NCBI RefSeq assembly: GCF_040546275.1
Contig: NZ_JBEPNO010000023.1
Coordinates: 1 to 64,000, forward strand
DNA from: Nakamurella sp040546275
Lineage (GTDB): Bacteria; Actinomycetota; Actinomycetes; Mycobacteriales; Nakamurellaceae
DNA length: 64,000 nt
Reading direction: 5' to 3'
The position numbers and the translations under genes are program-made. Positions 41,141 to 50,120 of the stretch are shown here, piece after piece; position 1 is the stretch's first letter, and each line of letters starts with the position of its first letter. The notes below the pieces were generated by a model that ran no database searches, was not told the DNA's origin, and saw only the letters and a program-made list of their open reading frames with translations.

Positions 41141-41251
41141 GTTGCCAGGACGTCCGGGCCGCGGGGTCGTTGCGCGGGGCCGCAGTACCGGGGCGGACGC
41201 GGATTTCGTGCGCTGTCCGATTCGTACAAGACAGGGCGTCGCGGGCGGAGC

Positions 41252-41257
41252 TACCTT
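41252..41257 (+). promoter_or_regulatory. Leaderless -10 box
   Basis: TACCTT ends 6 nt before the ATG at 41264, without an intervening ribosome-binding site. Confidence 0.5.
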
Positions 41258-41263
41258 CCCGGC

Positions 41264-41656
41264 ATGGAACTCACTCTTGACGTCATCGGGCTGGTCGTCT
41301 CCGACATGCCGGCCAGCCTCGCCTTCTACCGTCGTCTCGGGCTCGCTCTGCCCGCCGAAGCGGATCAGCAGCCGCACGTCGAGCACACCCTGCCCGGAGG
41401 GATCCGGTTGTGCTGGGATACGGAGGAGGTGATGGGTTCGTTCGACCCGTCCTTCGCGAAGGTCCCGGCCGGCCGGGCCTCACTCGGCTTCCTGGCCGGC
41501 TCACCGGCCGTGGTCGATTCGACCTTCGCCGACATGGTGTCCGCCGGTTACAAGGGTCACCTTTCGCCGTGGGATGCGGTGTGGGGTCAGCGTTATGCAG
41601 TGTTGCACGACCCGGACGGCACCACTGTCGACCTGTTCTGCCCGCTGCCGAGCTGA
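41264..41656 (+). CDS. VOC/glyoxalase-fold protein
   Basis: 130 residues, two beta-alpha-beta-beta-beta halves: LDVIGLVVSDMPASLAFYRRLGLALP, then QRYAVLHDPDGTTVDLFCPLP. The first-strand histidine is replaced by Ile/Val, but the C-terminal Asp and His-like positions remain, so metal binding is uncertain. It may be a drug-binding or dioxygenase-like protein. Its neighbour is an AraC regulator that ends convergently with it. Confidence 0.85.
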   Translation: MELTLDVIGLVVSDMPASLAFYRRLGLALPAEADQQPHVEHTLPGGIRLCWDTEEVMGSFDPSFAKVPAGRASLGFLAGSPAVVDSTFADMVSAGYKGHLSPWDAVWGQRYAVLHDPDGTTVDLFCPLPS

Positions 41657-41723
41657 TCCTGCCGGGGCGATCCTGCCGGCCGATCGGTCGGAGAAGCCGG
41701 GCCGATCCTGCCGGGCTGATCGG

Positions 41724-42497
41724 TCAGAGCAGCCGGCTCATCGGTACGCCGGCCAAGGCCTTCACGTCCCGGGCGAGGTGCGCCTGGTCGGTGTAGCCGC
41801 AGTCGGCGGCCACCTGGGCCGGGCGCGGTCCGGACCGGGCCGCTGTCAGTGCCCGCTGGAAGCGCAGGATCCGGCGCAGCACGCTGGGCGGGTAGCCGAA
41901 GGCTCCGAGCGACCGGCGGTGCAGGCGCCGCTGGCTCCACCCCAGTGCGGTGGCCACCGCGTTGATCTCGGCGCCACCGGCGAGCAGTGCGGCGATAGCC
42001 GCCGGCCCGCGATCGATGGTGATCGAGCCGGACCTGTTCAGCACCAGGTCTTCCAGGGTGGCCGCCTTGTCGTCGGCTGCGGCAAGCCGCTGCTCCCAGT
42101 CGATGACCTGCCGCGCGTGCCAGAGTTGATCGAGAAATGGTCTTCCGTCACGGATCTCAGCTGCGTTGACGCCCAGGACCTGGCTGCCGAGGCCGGCCGG
42201 GAAGCGGATCGCGGTGTATCGGCGGCCGCCGATGGCGGCGACCAGGGCGGCGGTACTGTCCGGTCCGGCAACCTGCAGTCGGCCGTCCAGCAGCAGCAGG
42301 TCGATGCATCCGTCGGGCAGAATCCGGTGCTTCGTACCCGAAACAACGCGGGGATCGGTCCGTGTCCACAGCACGGCGCCGGGCAGCCGGGAGCGCCACT
42401 CCCGGTAGGAATCCACAGCATCGACAGCATCGACAGCATCGACAGCATCGACAGCATCGACAGCATCGACAGCATCGACACCACGCACAGCGCCCAT
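41724..42497 (-). CDS. AraC-family transcriptional regulator
   Basis: 257 residues from the ATG at 42497 (AGGA 7 nt upstream); an ATG at 42515 is the alternative. The N-terminus is a run of VDA tripeptides encoded by a 9-bp repeat. A sensor domain follows (KHRILPDGCIDLLLLDGRLQVAGPD). Then the AraC double HTH: INAVATALGWSQRRLHRRSLGAFGYPPSVLRRILRFQRAL and AQVAADCGYTDQAHLARDVKALAGVPMSRLL. The pattern is that of ImmA-like AraC proteins in actinobacteria. The target may be the convergent VOC gene. Confidence 0.88.
   Translation of the reverse strand: MGAVRGVDAVDAVDAVDAVDAVDAVDAVDSYREWRSRLPGAVLWTRTDPRVVSGTKHRILPDGCIDLLLLDGRLQVAGPDSTAALVAAIGGRRYTAIRFPAGLGSQVLGVNAAEIRDGRPFLDQLWHARQVIDWEQRLAAADDKAATLEDLVLNRSGSITIDRGPAAIAALLAGGAEINAVATALGWSQRRLHRRSLGAFGYPPSVLRRILRFQRALTAARSGPRPAQVAADCGYTDQAHLARDVKALAGVPMSRLL
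42412..42480. repeat. 9-bp tandem repeat at the start of the AraC gene
   Basis: Six perfect copies of TCGACAGCA (42421-42474) with partial copies on both sides. On the minus strand they encode the VDA repeat of residues 6-30 of the AraC protein. In phase, so length can vary without loss of frame. Confidence 0.9.
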
Positions 42498-42732
42498 CCC
42501 CCCATCCTGGACCATCGACGCCGGCGGGACACGTCGTGGTGGATGTGGTCCCCACGCGACCCACTCGCCGCTGGGACATCGACCGTCGTATAGGTCGCAG
42601 GGCCTACGCGAGCGCGGATTGTGTGGCCGTCTCGACCGATGCGGCCCCGTCGTGCCCTGCCTACCGTCAGTGGTATCCCGCAGAACCGGGATCTCCACGA
42701 ATGGCAAGAGACGAAACAGCAAGGGGTAGTTG

Positions 42733-43656
42733 ATGATCGAAGTCGAGAATTTGCGGAAGCAGTACGGCGACAAATTGGCCGTGGACGGTCTGTCGTTCAC
42801 GGTGCACCGCGGGATCGTGACCGGTTTCCTGGGCCCGAACGGGTCCGGGAAGTCCACCACGATGCGGATGATCGCCGGCCTGGACCAGCCGACCGCCGGG
42901 ACCATCCGGGTCAACGGCGGCGACTACCGGGCGGCGAAGGCGCCGATGGCCGAGCTGGGGATCCTGTTGGAGGCCAAAGCCGTCCACACCGGACGGTCGG
43001 CCCGCAATCACCTCCTGGCGCTGGCCCGGACCAACGGCATCAGCCGCGCCCGCGTCGACCAGGTCATCGACCTCGTCGGTCTGGGCGGCGTCGCCGGCAA
43101 ACGGGTCGGCGGGTTCTCCCTGGGCATGGGTCAGCGACTCGGCGTCGCCGCCGCGCTGCTGGGCGATCCGAAAGTCGTGGTGCTGGACGAACCGGTCAAC
43201 GGATTGGACCCCGAGGGGGTGCTGTGGATCCGGAACATGCTCAAATCCCTCGCCGCCGACGGCCGCACCGTCTTCGTCTCCTCCCACCTGATGAGCGAGA
43301 TGGCCCTGACCGCAACGCGTCTGGTCGTCATCGGCCGGGGCCGGCTGATCGCCGACACCAGCGTGCAGGAGTTCGTGGCCCGCGCGGCCCGCAATTCCGT
43401 CACCGTCCGCAGCCCCGAGGCCACCCAACTCCGCGCCCAACTGCTCGGCCCCGACATCACCGTGAGCAGCACCGAACGGAACCTGCTGCACGTCCAGGGT
43501 CTGACCGCCGAACAGATCGGCACCATCGCCTGGAGAGCCAACCTCCCCCTGTTCGAACTCACCGCCCAACAAGCGTCCCTGGAAGAAGCATTCATGGAAA
43601 TCACCGACGAATCCGTCGAGTACCGCCCCACCGACACCGCCCGGGTGTCGGCATGA
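42733..43656 (+). CDS. ABC transporter ATP-binding protein (ABC-2 type)
   Basis: 307 residues from the ATG at 42733 with AAGGGG upstream. Walker A GPNGSGKST, Q-loop region LGILLEAKAVHTG, signature FSLGMGQRLGVA (an LSxGxGQR variant usual in ABC-2 exporters), Walker B VVVLDEPVNGLDPEG, and switch VSSHLMSEM. The C-terminal extension resembles bacitracin/antibiotic exporters. It is coupled to the permease gene by ATGA. First gene of an ABC plus two-component operon. Confidence 0.92.
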   Translation: MIEVENLRKQYGDKLAVDGLSFTVHRGIVTGFLGPNGSGKSTTMRMIAGLDQPTAGTIRVNGGDYRAAKAPMAELGILLEAKAVHTGRSARNHLLALARTNGISRARVDQVIDLVGLGGVAGKRVGGFSLGMGQRLGVAAALLGDPKVVVLDEPVNGLDPEGVLWIRNMLKSLAADGRTVFVSSHLMSEMALTATRLVVIGRGRLIADTSVQEFVARAARNSVTVRSPEATQLRAQLLGPDITVSSTERNLLHVQGLTAEQIGTIAWRANLPLFELTAQQASLEEAFMEITDESVEYRPTDTARVSA

Positions 43657-44483
43657 ACACCACCATCCAAACTGCCAGCGAGACACTGCCGCAGGACGGC
43701 CTGAAGGTCACCCCACGACGGGTCATCGCCTCCGAGTGGACGAAGTTCCACACCGTGCGGTCCACCACCTGGACGCTGCTCATCGCGGTGATCCTGACCG
43801 TCGGCGTCGGCGCGCTGATCGCCGCGACCATCCCCGGCCAGTTGGACAGCATGAGCGCCGCCGACCTGGCCGCCTTCGACGCCACCGACACCAGCCTGTC
43901 CGGGGTCGTGTTCGCCCAACTGGCCCTGGGCATCCTCGGGGTGCTGTTCGTCTCCGCCGAGTACAGCACCGGCATGATCCGCTCCACCCTCACCGTCATC
44001 CCCCGACGCCTGCCCATGCTGTGGGCCAAACTGGTCGTCTTCGCCATTGTCACGTTCGTGCTCACCCTGACCGCCGCGCTCGTCGCGTTCCTGCTCGGTC
44101 AGGCCCTGCTGAGCAGCGACAACCTGGACGTCGCGCTGTCCGCCCCCGGCACGCCGGGCAAAATCCTCGGCGCCGCCCTCTACGTCACCCTGGCCGGAAT
44201 GATCGGCGTCGCCGTGGGGTCGCTGCTGCGGAACACCGCCGCCGGCATCTCCACCTACGTCGGTGTGTTCATGGTCGTGCCGCTCGTCGCCCAAGCCCTT
44301 CCCGCCACCATCGGCGACCACCTGATCCAGTACCTACCATCCAACGCCGGCGCCGCGATGTTCAGCGGGACCGACGGCATCACCAACGTCCTGACCCCGC
44401 TCAACGGGTTCCTGGTGCTCGCCGCATTCACCGCAGTCCTCGTCGGAACCGCCGCCTGGCGCCTCAAAACCCGCGACGCCTGA
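43653..44483 (+). CDS. ABC-2 transporter permease
   Basis: 276 residues, six membrane segments. Begins with VIASEWTKFHTVRSTTWTLLIAVILTVGVGALI, the standard opening of actinobacterial ABC-2 permeases, and FVSAEYSTGMIRSTLTVIPRRLPMLWAKL is the conserved loop after the third helix. With the preceding ATPase it forms an exporter of antibiotics, peptides or lipids. Its ATG overlaps the ATPase stop by 4 nt. Confidence 0.9.
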   Translation: MNTTIQTASETLPQDGLKVTPRRVIASEWTKFHTVRSTTWTLLIAVILTVGVGALIAATIPGQLDSMSAADLAAFDATDTSLSGVVFAQLALGILGVLFVSAEYSTGMIRSTLTVIPRRLPMLWAKLVVFAIVTFVLTLTAALVAFLLGQALLSSDNLDVALSAPGTPGKILGAALYVTLAGMIGVAVGSLLRNTAAGISTYVGVFMVVPLVAQALPATIGDHLIQYLPSNAGAAMFSGTDGITNVLTPLNGFLVLAAFTAVLVGTAAWRLKTRDA

Positions 44484-44505
44484 TCGGGCTGGACATACTG
44501 CTGTG

Positions 44506-45666
44506 ATGAAGCCTCTCGAACGCCTTCCCGTGCGATCCGTGCGCTGGTGGGCGTTCGACGCCTCCGTGACGCTGCTGGTCGCGATCACCTCCCTCCCGTG
44601 GTGGTTCGAGGCCGACGCGTCACCGCTCTGGTTGGCAGTGACGGCCATGGTCCTCACCACGGCGCCACTCGTGCTGCGCCGGGTCTGGCCCACCGCGGTG
44701 CTGATCTGGCTGTTCGTGCTCACCACCGCTACGGGGTGGTGGGATCACAATCTGTCCACCGGGGTCGCCGTCATGGTCGCCCTGTACTCCGTCGCTGCCT
44801 GGGGACCTCGCCGCACCGCGATCGTCGCCGCCGTCGTGCTGGAGATCACCGGTGCGATCGCCCTCGTCCCGCTGGCCGGTGCGAACCGGTGGTACGCGAT
44901 CGCCATGCTGACCGCGCTCATCATCGGCGCTGTTGGGTTGGGCCTGTACCGCTCCACCCGGCGCGCCTACCTGCAGGAACTGCGGGACCGCGCCGAACGG
45001 TTGGAGCGGGAGAAGGAGCAGTTCGACGAGTTGGCTGCCCTCGCGGAACGGGCCCGGATCACCCGCGAGATGCACGACATCGTCGCCCATCACCTCACCG
45101 TCATGGTCGCGCTGAGCGACGGCGCCGCGGCCGCCGTCACGCGCAACCCGGCGCAGGCGCAAGAGGTGATGCGGACCGTGTCCAGCACCGGCCGGCAAGC
45201 ACTGGCCGACACGCGCAGACTGCTCGGGGTCCTGCATGTGGAGGGCGAGGACGGCCGGGCTCCGCTGCCTGATCTGAACGATGTCAACACCCTGCTCGAC
45301 GGGGTCCGGGCAGCTGGACTTCCGGTCAGCTACGAGATCCAGGGAACCCCGACCCCGATGGCGCCGGGTCTGCAACTCACCCTCTACCGGCTGGTGCAGG
45401 AAACCCTGACCAACACGCTGAAACACGCCGGCCCCGGAGTGCGGGCCAGCGTCAAGGTCCGCTACCTGCCCGGCGAATTGCTCCTGGACGTCGAGGACGA
45501 CGGCGCAGGTGCTGCCGCCGCGGCCCCGGCCAGCCCCGGTCGTGGTCTGGCGGGGATGCGGGAACGAGTCAGTGCCTACGGCGGAACCATCGCGTCCGGA
45601 CCGAAAACCCTGAATGGGTGGCGAGTGTCGGCCAACCTGCGCCTGGACGGGCAGAGCCGCCCGTGA
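44506..45666 (+). CDS. NarL-type sensor histidine kinase (DesK/LiaS-like)
   Basis: 386 residues. Four or five membrane helices in the first 150 residues form an intramembrane sensor without an external domain. The HisKA_3 box is ERARITREMHDIVAHHLTVMVALSDGA, with the phospho-His in MHD. The ATPase part has LVQETLTNTLKHAG and GRGLAGMRERVSAYGG. CATACT ends 6 nt before the ATG and may be a second, leaderless promoter. It is 22 nt after the permease, so it probably controls export in response to membrane stress or the substrate itself. Confidence 0.9.
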   Translation: MKPLERLPVRSVRWWAFDASVTLLVAITSLPWWFEADASPLWLAVTAMVLTTAPLVLRRVWPTAVLIWLFVLTTATGWWDHNLSTGVAVMVALYSVAAWGPRRTAIVAAVVLEITGAIALVPLAGANRWYAIAMLTALIIGAVGLGLYRSTRRAYLQELRDRAERLEREKEQFDELAALAERARITREMHDIVAHHLTVMVALSDGAAAAVTRNPAQAQEVMRTVSSTGRQALADTRRLLGVLHVEGEDGRAPLPDLNDVNTLLDGVRAAGLPVSYEIQGTPTPMAPGLQLTLYRLVQETLTNTLKHAGPGVRASVKVRYLPGELLLDVEDDGAGAAAAAPASPGRGLAGMRERVSAYGGTIASGPKTLNGWRVSANLRLDGQSRP

Positions 45667-46331
45667 CCAGCATCCTGCTGGTCGACGACCAGGCACTCCT
45701 GCGCCTTGGGTTCCGGATGATCCTGGACGCCGAACCCGATCTGACCGTCGTGGGCGAAGCCGGCGACGGGGCAGCCGCCGTCCGGATGACGGCAGCGCTC
45801 CAACCGGACGTCGTGCTGATGGACATCCGCATGCCCGGCGTGGACGGCATCGCCGCCACCGGGCAGATCATGGCCGCCGGCAGCGGATCAAAGGTGTTGA
45901 TCCTGACCACCTTCGACCTCGACCACTACGTCTACGCGGGCCTCCGGGCCGGAGCCAGCGGGTTCCTCCTCAAGGACGCACCCCCGGGCGAACTGCTCAC
46001 CGCGATTCGCACCGTCGCCGCCGGCGACGCCGTGCTGGCCCCCACCACCACTCGACGATTGATCGATCAATTCATGCCGCTGCTCCCCACCCCCGACGGG
46101 ATCGATCGACGCCACGGCGTCCTGAGCAAACTCACCGAGCGGGAGCAGGAGGTCTTCCTCCTCATCGCCGCGGCCAGATCCAACCGCGAGATCGCTGCGC
46201 ATCTCTATCTGTCGGAGAGCACCGTCAAGATCCACGTCGGGCACATCCTGTCCAAACTCGAACTGCGCGACCGCATCCAGGTGGTCGTCCTTGCCTACGA
46301 ATCCGGTCTCGTCACGCCCGACGAACGCTGA
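45663..46331 (+). CDS. NarL/FixJ-family response regulator
   Basis: 222 residues from a GTG overlapping the kinase stop (GTGA). The receiver contains ILLVDDQALLRLGFRMIL, VVLMDIRMPGVDG (phospho-Asp) and GFLLKDAPP. The LuxR-type HTH is LTEREQEVFLLIAAARSNREIAAHLYLSESTVKIHVGHILSKL. Completes a four-gene ABC/two-component operon, where autoregulation of the exporter is the usual arrangement. Confidence 0.93.
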   Translation: MTSILLVDDQALLRLGFRMILDAEPDLTVVGEAGDGAAAVRMTAALQPDVVLMDIRMPGVDGIAATGQIMAAGSGSKVLILTTFDLDHYVYAGLRAGASGFLLKDAPPGELLTAIRTVAAGDAVLAPTTTRRLIDQFMPLLPTPDGIDRRHGVLSKLTEREQEVFLLIAAARSNREIAAHLYLSESTVKIHVGHILSKLELRDRIQVVVLAYESGLVTPDER

Positions 46332-46377
46332 GAATCTCCGAAGACCGCCGAACCTCCGAAGACCGCCGCTGACAGGA

Positions 46378-47613
46378 TCAGCCGTCGGTGGTCAGCATCA
46401 GGTTCTCCAACCCGCGGATGACGAAGTAGGGCTGGTAGACCGGGGGACTGGCCAGGCGGAGGCTCGGCTGCTTGCGCAACAGCGCCAGCGACGCCTCCAG
46501 CTCCAAGCGGGCCAGCGGCGCCCCGATGCAGAAGTGCAGGCCGCCGCCGAACCCGATGTGGGTGGAATCGCCGCGGCCGGCGTCGAATCGGTCGGGATCG
46601 GCGAACCGCTCCGGGTCCCGGTTCGCGCTGCCGAACATCATCGCGATGCGCTCGCCGACGGTGAAGGTCCGGCCGCCGATCACCACATCGTCCTCCAGCA
46701 CCCACCGCTCGAACAGCTGCAGCGGCGGGTCCCAGCGCAGCATCTCCTCGACGGCCACGGCCGGCTCGACCTCACCGGAGGTCACCCTGTCCCATTCGTC
46801 GGGATGGCCGAGCAGCGCTCGCATCCCGTTGCCCAGCGTGTTGACGGTGGCCTCGTGTCCGGCGTTCAACAGCACGATGACGGTGCAGACGATCTCGTCC
46901 AGGCTGAGCTTGTCGCCCTGGTCGGCGACGTTGACCAGCTCGGAGATCAGGTCGTCCTGGGGGTCCTGGCGACGCTGCGCGATCAGGTCGTGGACGTAGC
47001 GGATGAAGTCCTGCGCGGCGCGGTCGGCGTTTCCCCGTTCGACGTCGCTGGTGGAGAACTCGTACATCTTGACGATCGCGTGCGACCAGTCGAGCAATCG
47101 CGGACCGTCCTGCTGCGGTACCCCCAGCAGCGTGCAGATCACCGCGATCGAGAACGGTTGCGCGTAGCCGGAAATCAGGTCGAAGGGGCCGTCATCCTTG
47201 GTTGCCAGGGCGAGCTGATGGGCTGCGAAGGAATTGATCTGCGGGCGGAGGGCCGCGATCGATCGGGCGGTGAACACCTTGGTGACGAGGCGCCGCAGCC
47301 GGGTGTGGTCCGGCGGTTCGATGTTGAGCAGCGACCAGCGTTCAGAGCTGTTGAAGTGCTCCCACCGAGGGTCCGGTCCGCTCTGCCCGAACTCCTCGTC
47401 GGTGTAGCGGTGCCGGTACGCCCGGCCGAGGCGGCGATCCCGCAGCGCGGCGTTCACGTCCGCGAAACCGGTGAGCAGGAAGACATCCCGGGCCGGGTAG
47501 TAGAGGACAGGGCCGAGCGCCCGCATCCGGGAGTAGACCGGGTAGGGGTCGGCCAGGAACTGCGGGTCCTGGGGATCGAAACCAACGGCGGCGGGGTGCA
47601 AGTCGACGGTCAC
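46378..47613 (-). CDS. Cytochrome P450
   Basis: 411 residues, soluble bacterial type, from a GTG. I-helix oxygen-activation motif AGHEAT (251-256), ExxR in VEEMLRWDPP, and heme loop FGGGLHFCIGAPLAR with Cys362 as the iron ligand. CYP107-like bacterial architecture. It would hydroxylate a small molecule with electrons from a ferredoxin encoded elsewhere. Head-to-head with ligD across 37 bp. Substrate unknown. Confidence 0.93.
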   Translation of the reverse strand: MTVDLHPAAVGFDPQDPQFLADPYPVYSRMRALGPVLYYPARDVFLLTGFADVNAALRDRRLGRAYRHRYTDEEFGQSGPDPRWEHFNSSERWSLLNIEPPDHTRLRRLVTKVFTARSIAALRPQINSFAAHQLALATKDDGPFDLISGYAQPFSIAVICTLLGVPQQDGPRLLDWSHAIVKMYEFSTSDVERGNADRAAQDFIRYVHDLIAQRRQDPQDDLISELVNVADQGDKLSLDEIVCTVIVLLNAGHEATVNTLGNGMRALLGHPDEWDRVTSGEVEPAVAVEEMLRWDPPLQLFERWVLEDDVVIGGRTFTVGERIAMMFGSANRDPERFADPDRFDAGRGDSTHIGFGGGLHFCIGAPLARLELEASLALLRKQPSLRLASPPVYQPYFVIRGLENLMLTTDG

Positions 47614-47650
47614 AAGCCAGGTTAACGTCCGGGCGACCTACCATCACACG
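47614..47650. promoter_or_regulatory. 37-bp bidirectional leaderless promoter region
   Basis: The entire gap between the P450 GTG (47613, minus) and the ligD ATG (47651, plus). TACCAT (47639-47644) ends 6 nt before ligD. On the other strand TAACCT (47624-47619) ends 5 nt before the P450 start. The upstream promoter elements must therefore lie inside the opposite coding sequence. Confidence 0.55.
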
Positions 47651-50110
47651 ATGGCCGGTGACAGTGCGCACGTGGAGATGGACGGGCATCGCTTCGGCCT
47701 GACCAACCTCTCCAAGGTGCTGTACCCGGACGCGGGCACCACCAAGGCCGACGTGATCGGGTATCTCGCCAAGGTCGCGTCGGTGATGATCCCGCTGGTG
47801 CAGGGCCGTCCCGTCACGCGCAAACGGTGGCCGAACGGGGTGGAGACGACTCCGTTCTTCCACAAGAACATCGACAAGGGCACGCCCTCGTGGATCGCGC
47901 GACGGGAGATCACCCACAAGGACCGGACGATCACCTACCCGCTGGTCGACTCGCCGGCGACGCTCGCCTGGCTGGGACAGAACGCCGCGTTGGAACTCCA
48001 TGTGCCGCAATGGAGATTCGGTGCCGGCGGGGACCCCGGCCGGCCCGACCGGGCGGTCTTCGACCTCGATCCGGGGCCCGGCGCGGATCTCGCCGACTGC
48101 GCCGAGGTGGCGCTGGCCATCCGCCGACGGTTGGACGACCTCGCACTGACCGCCTACCCGGTCACGAGCGGTTCAAAGGGCCTGCACCTCTACGTCCCGC
48201 TGCCCGGAGACCAGACGTCGGACGAGGTGTCGTCCTTCGCGAGACTGCTGGCCGAGACCATCGAGCGGGACCTGCCGGCGCTGGTGGTGTCGAAGATGTC
48301 GAAAGCCCTGCGGCCGGGCAAGGTTTTCATCGACTGGTCGCAGAACAACGGGAACAAGACGACCATCGCCCCCTATTCACTGCGTGGCCGCGACCAACCA
48401 ACGGTGGCCGCGCCCCGCGAGTGGGCAGAGCTGGAGGAATCAGGATTCCGGCACCTCGACTACCGAGAAGTGCTGGCACGATTGGAGAACGGGATCTCCC
48501 CGTTCCCGGCTCCTGCTGGATCGACTGCTGGACCGGCCACTGGATCGACTGCCGGATCGCCTGCTGGATCGGCCGCCGGCCAGGCAGGTGGATCGGTGGC
48601 GGACAAACTCGCTGTCTATCGGTCGAAGCGGTCGGCGGACCGCACTCCGGAACCGGTGCCGGCGGCAGCTGATCCTGCCCCGTCGGGTGACGACAACACG
48701 TTTGTCATCCAGGAGCACCACGCGACCGCGCTGCACTGGGACTTCCGCCTGGAACACGACGGCGTGCTGGTGTCCTGGGCGGTGCCCAAAGGCATTCCGA
48801 CCACCTCGGCGCACAATCGGCTCGCGGTGCAGACCGAGGACCATCCGATGGAATACGCCGACTTCGCGGGGACCATCGGCCACGGTGAGTACGGCGGGGG
48901 CGACGTCACCATCTGGGATTCCGGTACCTACAGCCTCGAGAAATGGCGCGACGGCGAGGTGATCGTCACCCTCGACGGTGCCCGTGCCCACGGCCGGTTC
49001 GCCTTGATCCGCACCAAACGCGGTGCGGGGGAGCAGGCCTCGGCCAAGGGCAATCAGTGGTTGATGCGACGGACGAAGGACCAGCCCGATCTCGAGGAGG
49101 TGGTGCCACGGGAGAGCGGGAAGTTCGGCGCGGACCGCAAGATCGTGCACCGCACCCCACCGGCTGATCTGCTGCCGATGCTCGCCACCGCCGGCACGCT
49201 GTCCGAGATCACCGGCGACGACTGGCGTTTCGAGGGCAAGTGGGACGGTGTCCGGGCCGTCGTGGAGGTCGGCGATGGACACTTCAAGCTGCTGAGCCGC
49301 AACGGGAACGATGTCACCGCCGCCTATCCGGAGCTCCGCGAGGTCGGCGAGGTGTTGCGCGGGCACATGGCGGTGCTGGACGGGGAGATCGTCGCGCTGG
49401 ACGGCAAGGGGCGCTCGGACTTCGGGCTCTTGCAGCGACGGATGAAGCTGACCAAGCCGGCCGAGATCGCCAGGGTCGCCGAGCAGGTGCCGGTCCGACT
49501 GCTGATCTTCGACGTCCTGCACCTGGACGGGATCTCGTTGCTGCGCAAGACCTATGACGACCGCCGCCGAGTACTGGCAGCGCTCGGTCCGTCCGGAGCG
49601 ACCTTCTCCGTCCCGGAACCGCTGCCCGGACCGGCAGAGGAGGCGCTGGCGGCGACCAGGGAGCGCAACTGGGAGGGGATCATCGCCAAGCGTGGTGATT
49701 CCGTCTATCTACCGGGCAAGCGGGCCCGCACCTGGATCAAGATCAAGAACGTGGCCGACCAGGAGATCGTGGTGGTGGGTTGGCGTCTCGGGAACGGCCG
49801 CCGGGCGGGCGGGATCGGTGCGCTGCTGATGGCGCTGCCCGATGGGGACGGGTTCCGGTTCGTCGGCCGGGTCGGTACCGGGTTCAGCGATGCCGTGCTG
49901 GACGATCTGCTCGAGACGCTGACGCCGCTCACCAGGGCCACCTCCCCGGTGACCAGCCCGATGCCGCGAGCGGAAACCGTGGGGGTGACCTGGGTCCGGC
50001 CGGTGCTGGTAGGCGAGGTCGGCTACTCCGAGTGGACGCCGGACCAGCACCTCCGCCATCCGGTCTGGCGTGGGCTGCGCGCCGACAAGGACGTGTCCGA
50101 CCTGCGGTGA
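47651..50110 (+). CDS. ligD: ATP-dependent DNA ligase D (LigD), three-domain
   Basis: 819 residues, all three LigD activities in mycobacterial order. Residues 1-285 are the primase-polymerase (FDLDPGPG metal site at 137-144, then GSKGLHLYVPL). An Ala/Gly/Ser/Thr linker spans about 286-320. The 3'-phosphoesterase (350-495) has HHATALHWDFRLEHDGVLVSWAVPKG. The ligase (from about 505) has EGKWDGVRAV with Lys530, EGIIAKRGDS and RARTWIKIKN. It repairs double-strand breaks by end joining with Ku; no ku gene is in the window. Confidence 0.95.
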   Translation: MAGDSAHVEMDGHRFGLTNLSKVLYPDAGTTKADVIGYLAKVASVMIPLVQGRPVTRKRWPNGVETTPFFHKNIDKGTPSWIARREITHKDRTITYPLVDSPATLAWLGQNAALELHVPQWRFGAGGDPGRPDRAVFDLDPGPGADLADCAEVALAIRRRLDDLALTAYPVTSGSKGLHLYVPLPGDQTSDEVSSFARLLAETIERDLPALVVSKMSKALRPGKVFIDWSQNNGNKTTIAPYSLRGRDQPTVAAPREWAELEESGFRHLDYREVLARLENGISPFPAPAGSTAGPATGSTAGSPAGSAAGQAGGSVADKLAVYRSKRSADRTPEPVPAAADPAPSGDDNTFVIQEHHATALHWDFRLEHDGVLVSWAVPKGIPTTSAHNRLAVQTEDHPMEYADFAGTIGHGEYGGGDVTIWDSGTYSLEKWRDGEVIVTLDGARAHGRFALIRTKRGAGEQASAKGNQWLMRRTKDQPDLEEVVPRESGKFGADRKIVHRTPPADLLPMLATAGTLSEITGDDWRFEGKWDGVRAVVEVGDGHFKLLSRNGNDVTAAYPELREVGEVLRGHMAVLDGEIVALDGKGRSDFGLLQRRMKLTKPAEIARVAEQVPVRLLIFDVLHLDGISLLRKTYDDRRRVLAALGPSGATFSVPEPLPGPAEEALAATRERNWEGIIAKRGDSVYLPGKRARTWIKIKNVADQEIVVVGWRLGNGRRAGGIGALLMALPDGDGFRFVGRVGTGFSDAVLDDLLETLTPLTRATSPVTSPMPRAETVGVTWVRPVLVGEVGYSEWTPDQHLRHPVWRGLRADKDVSDLR

Positions 50111-50120
50111 GTGTGTGTCG

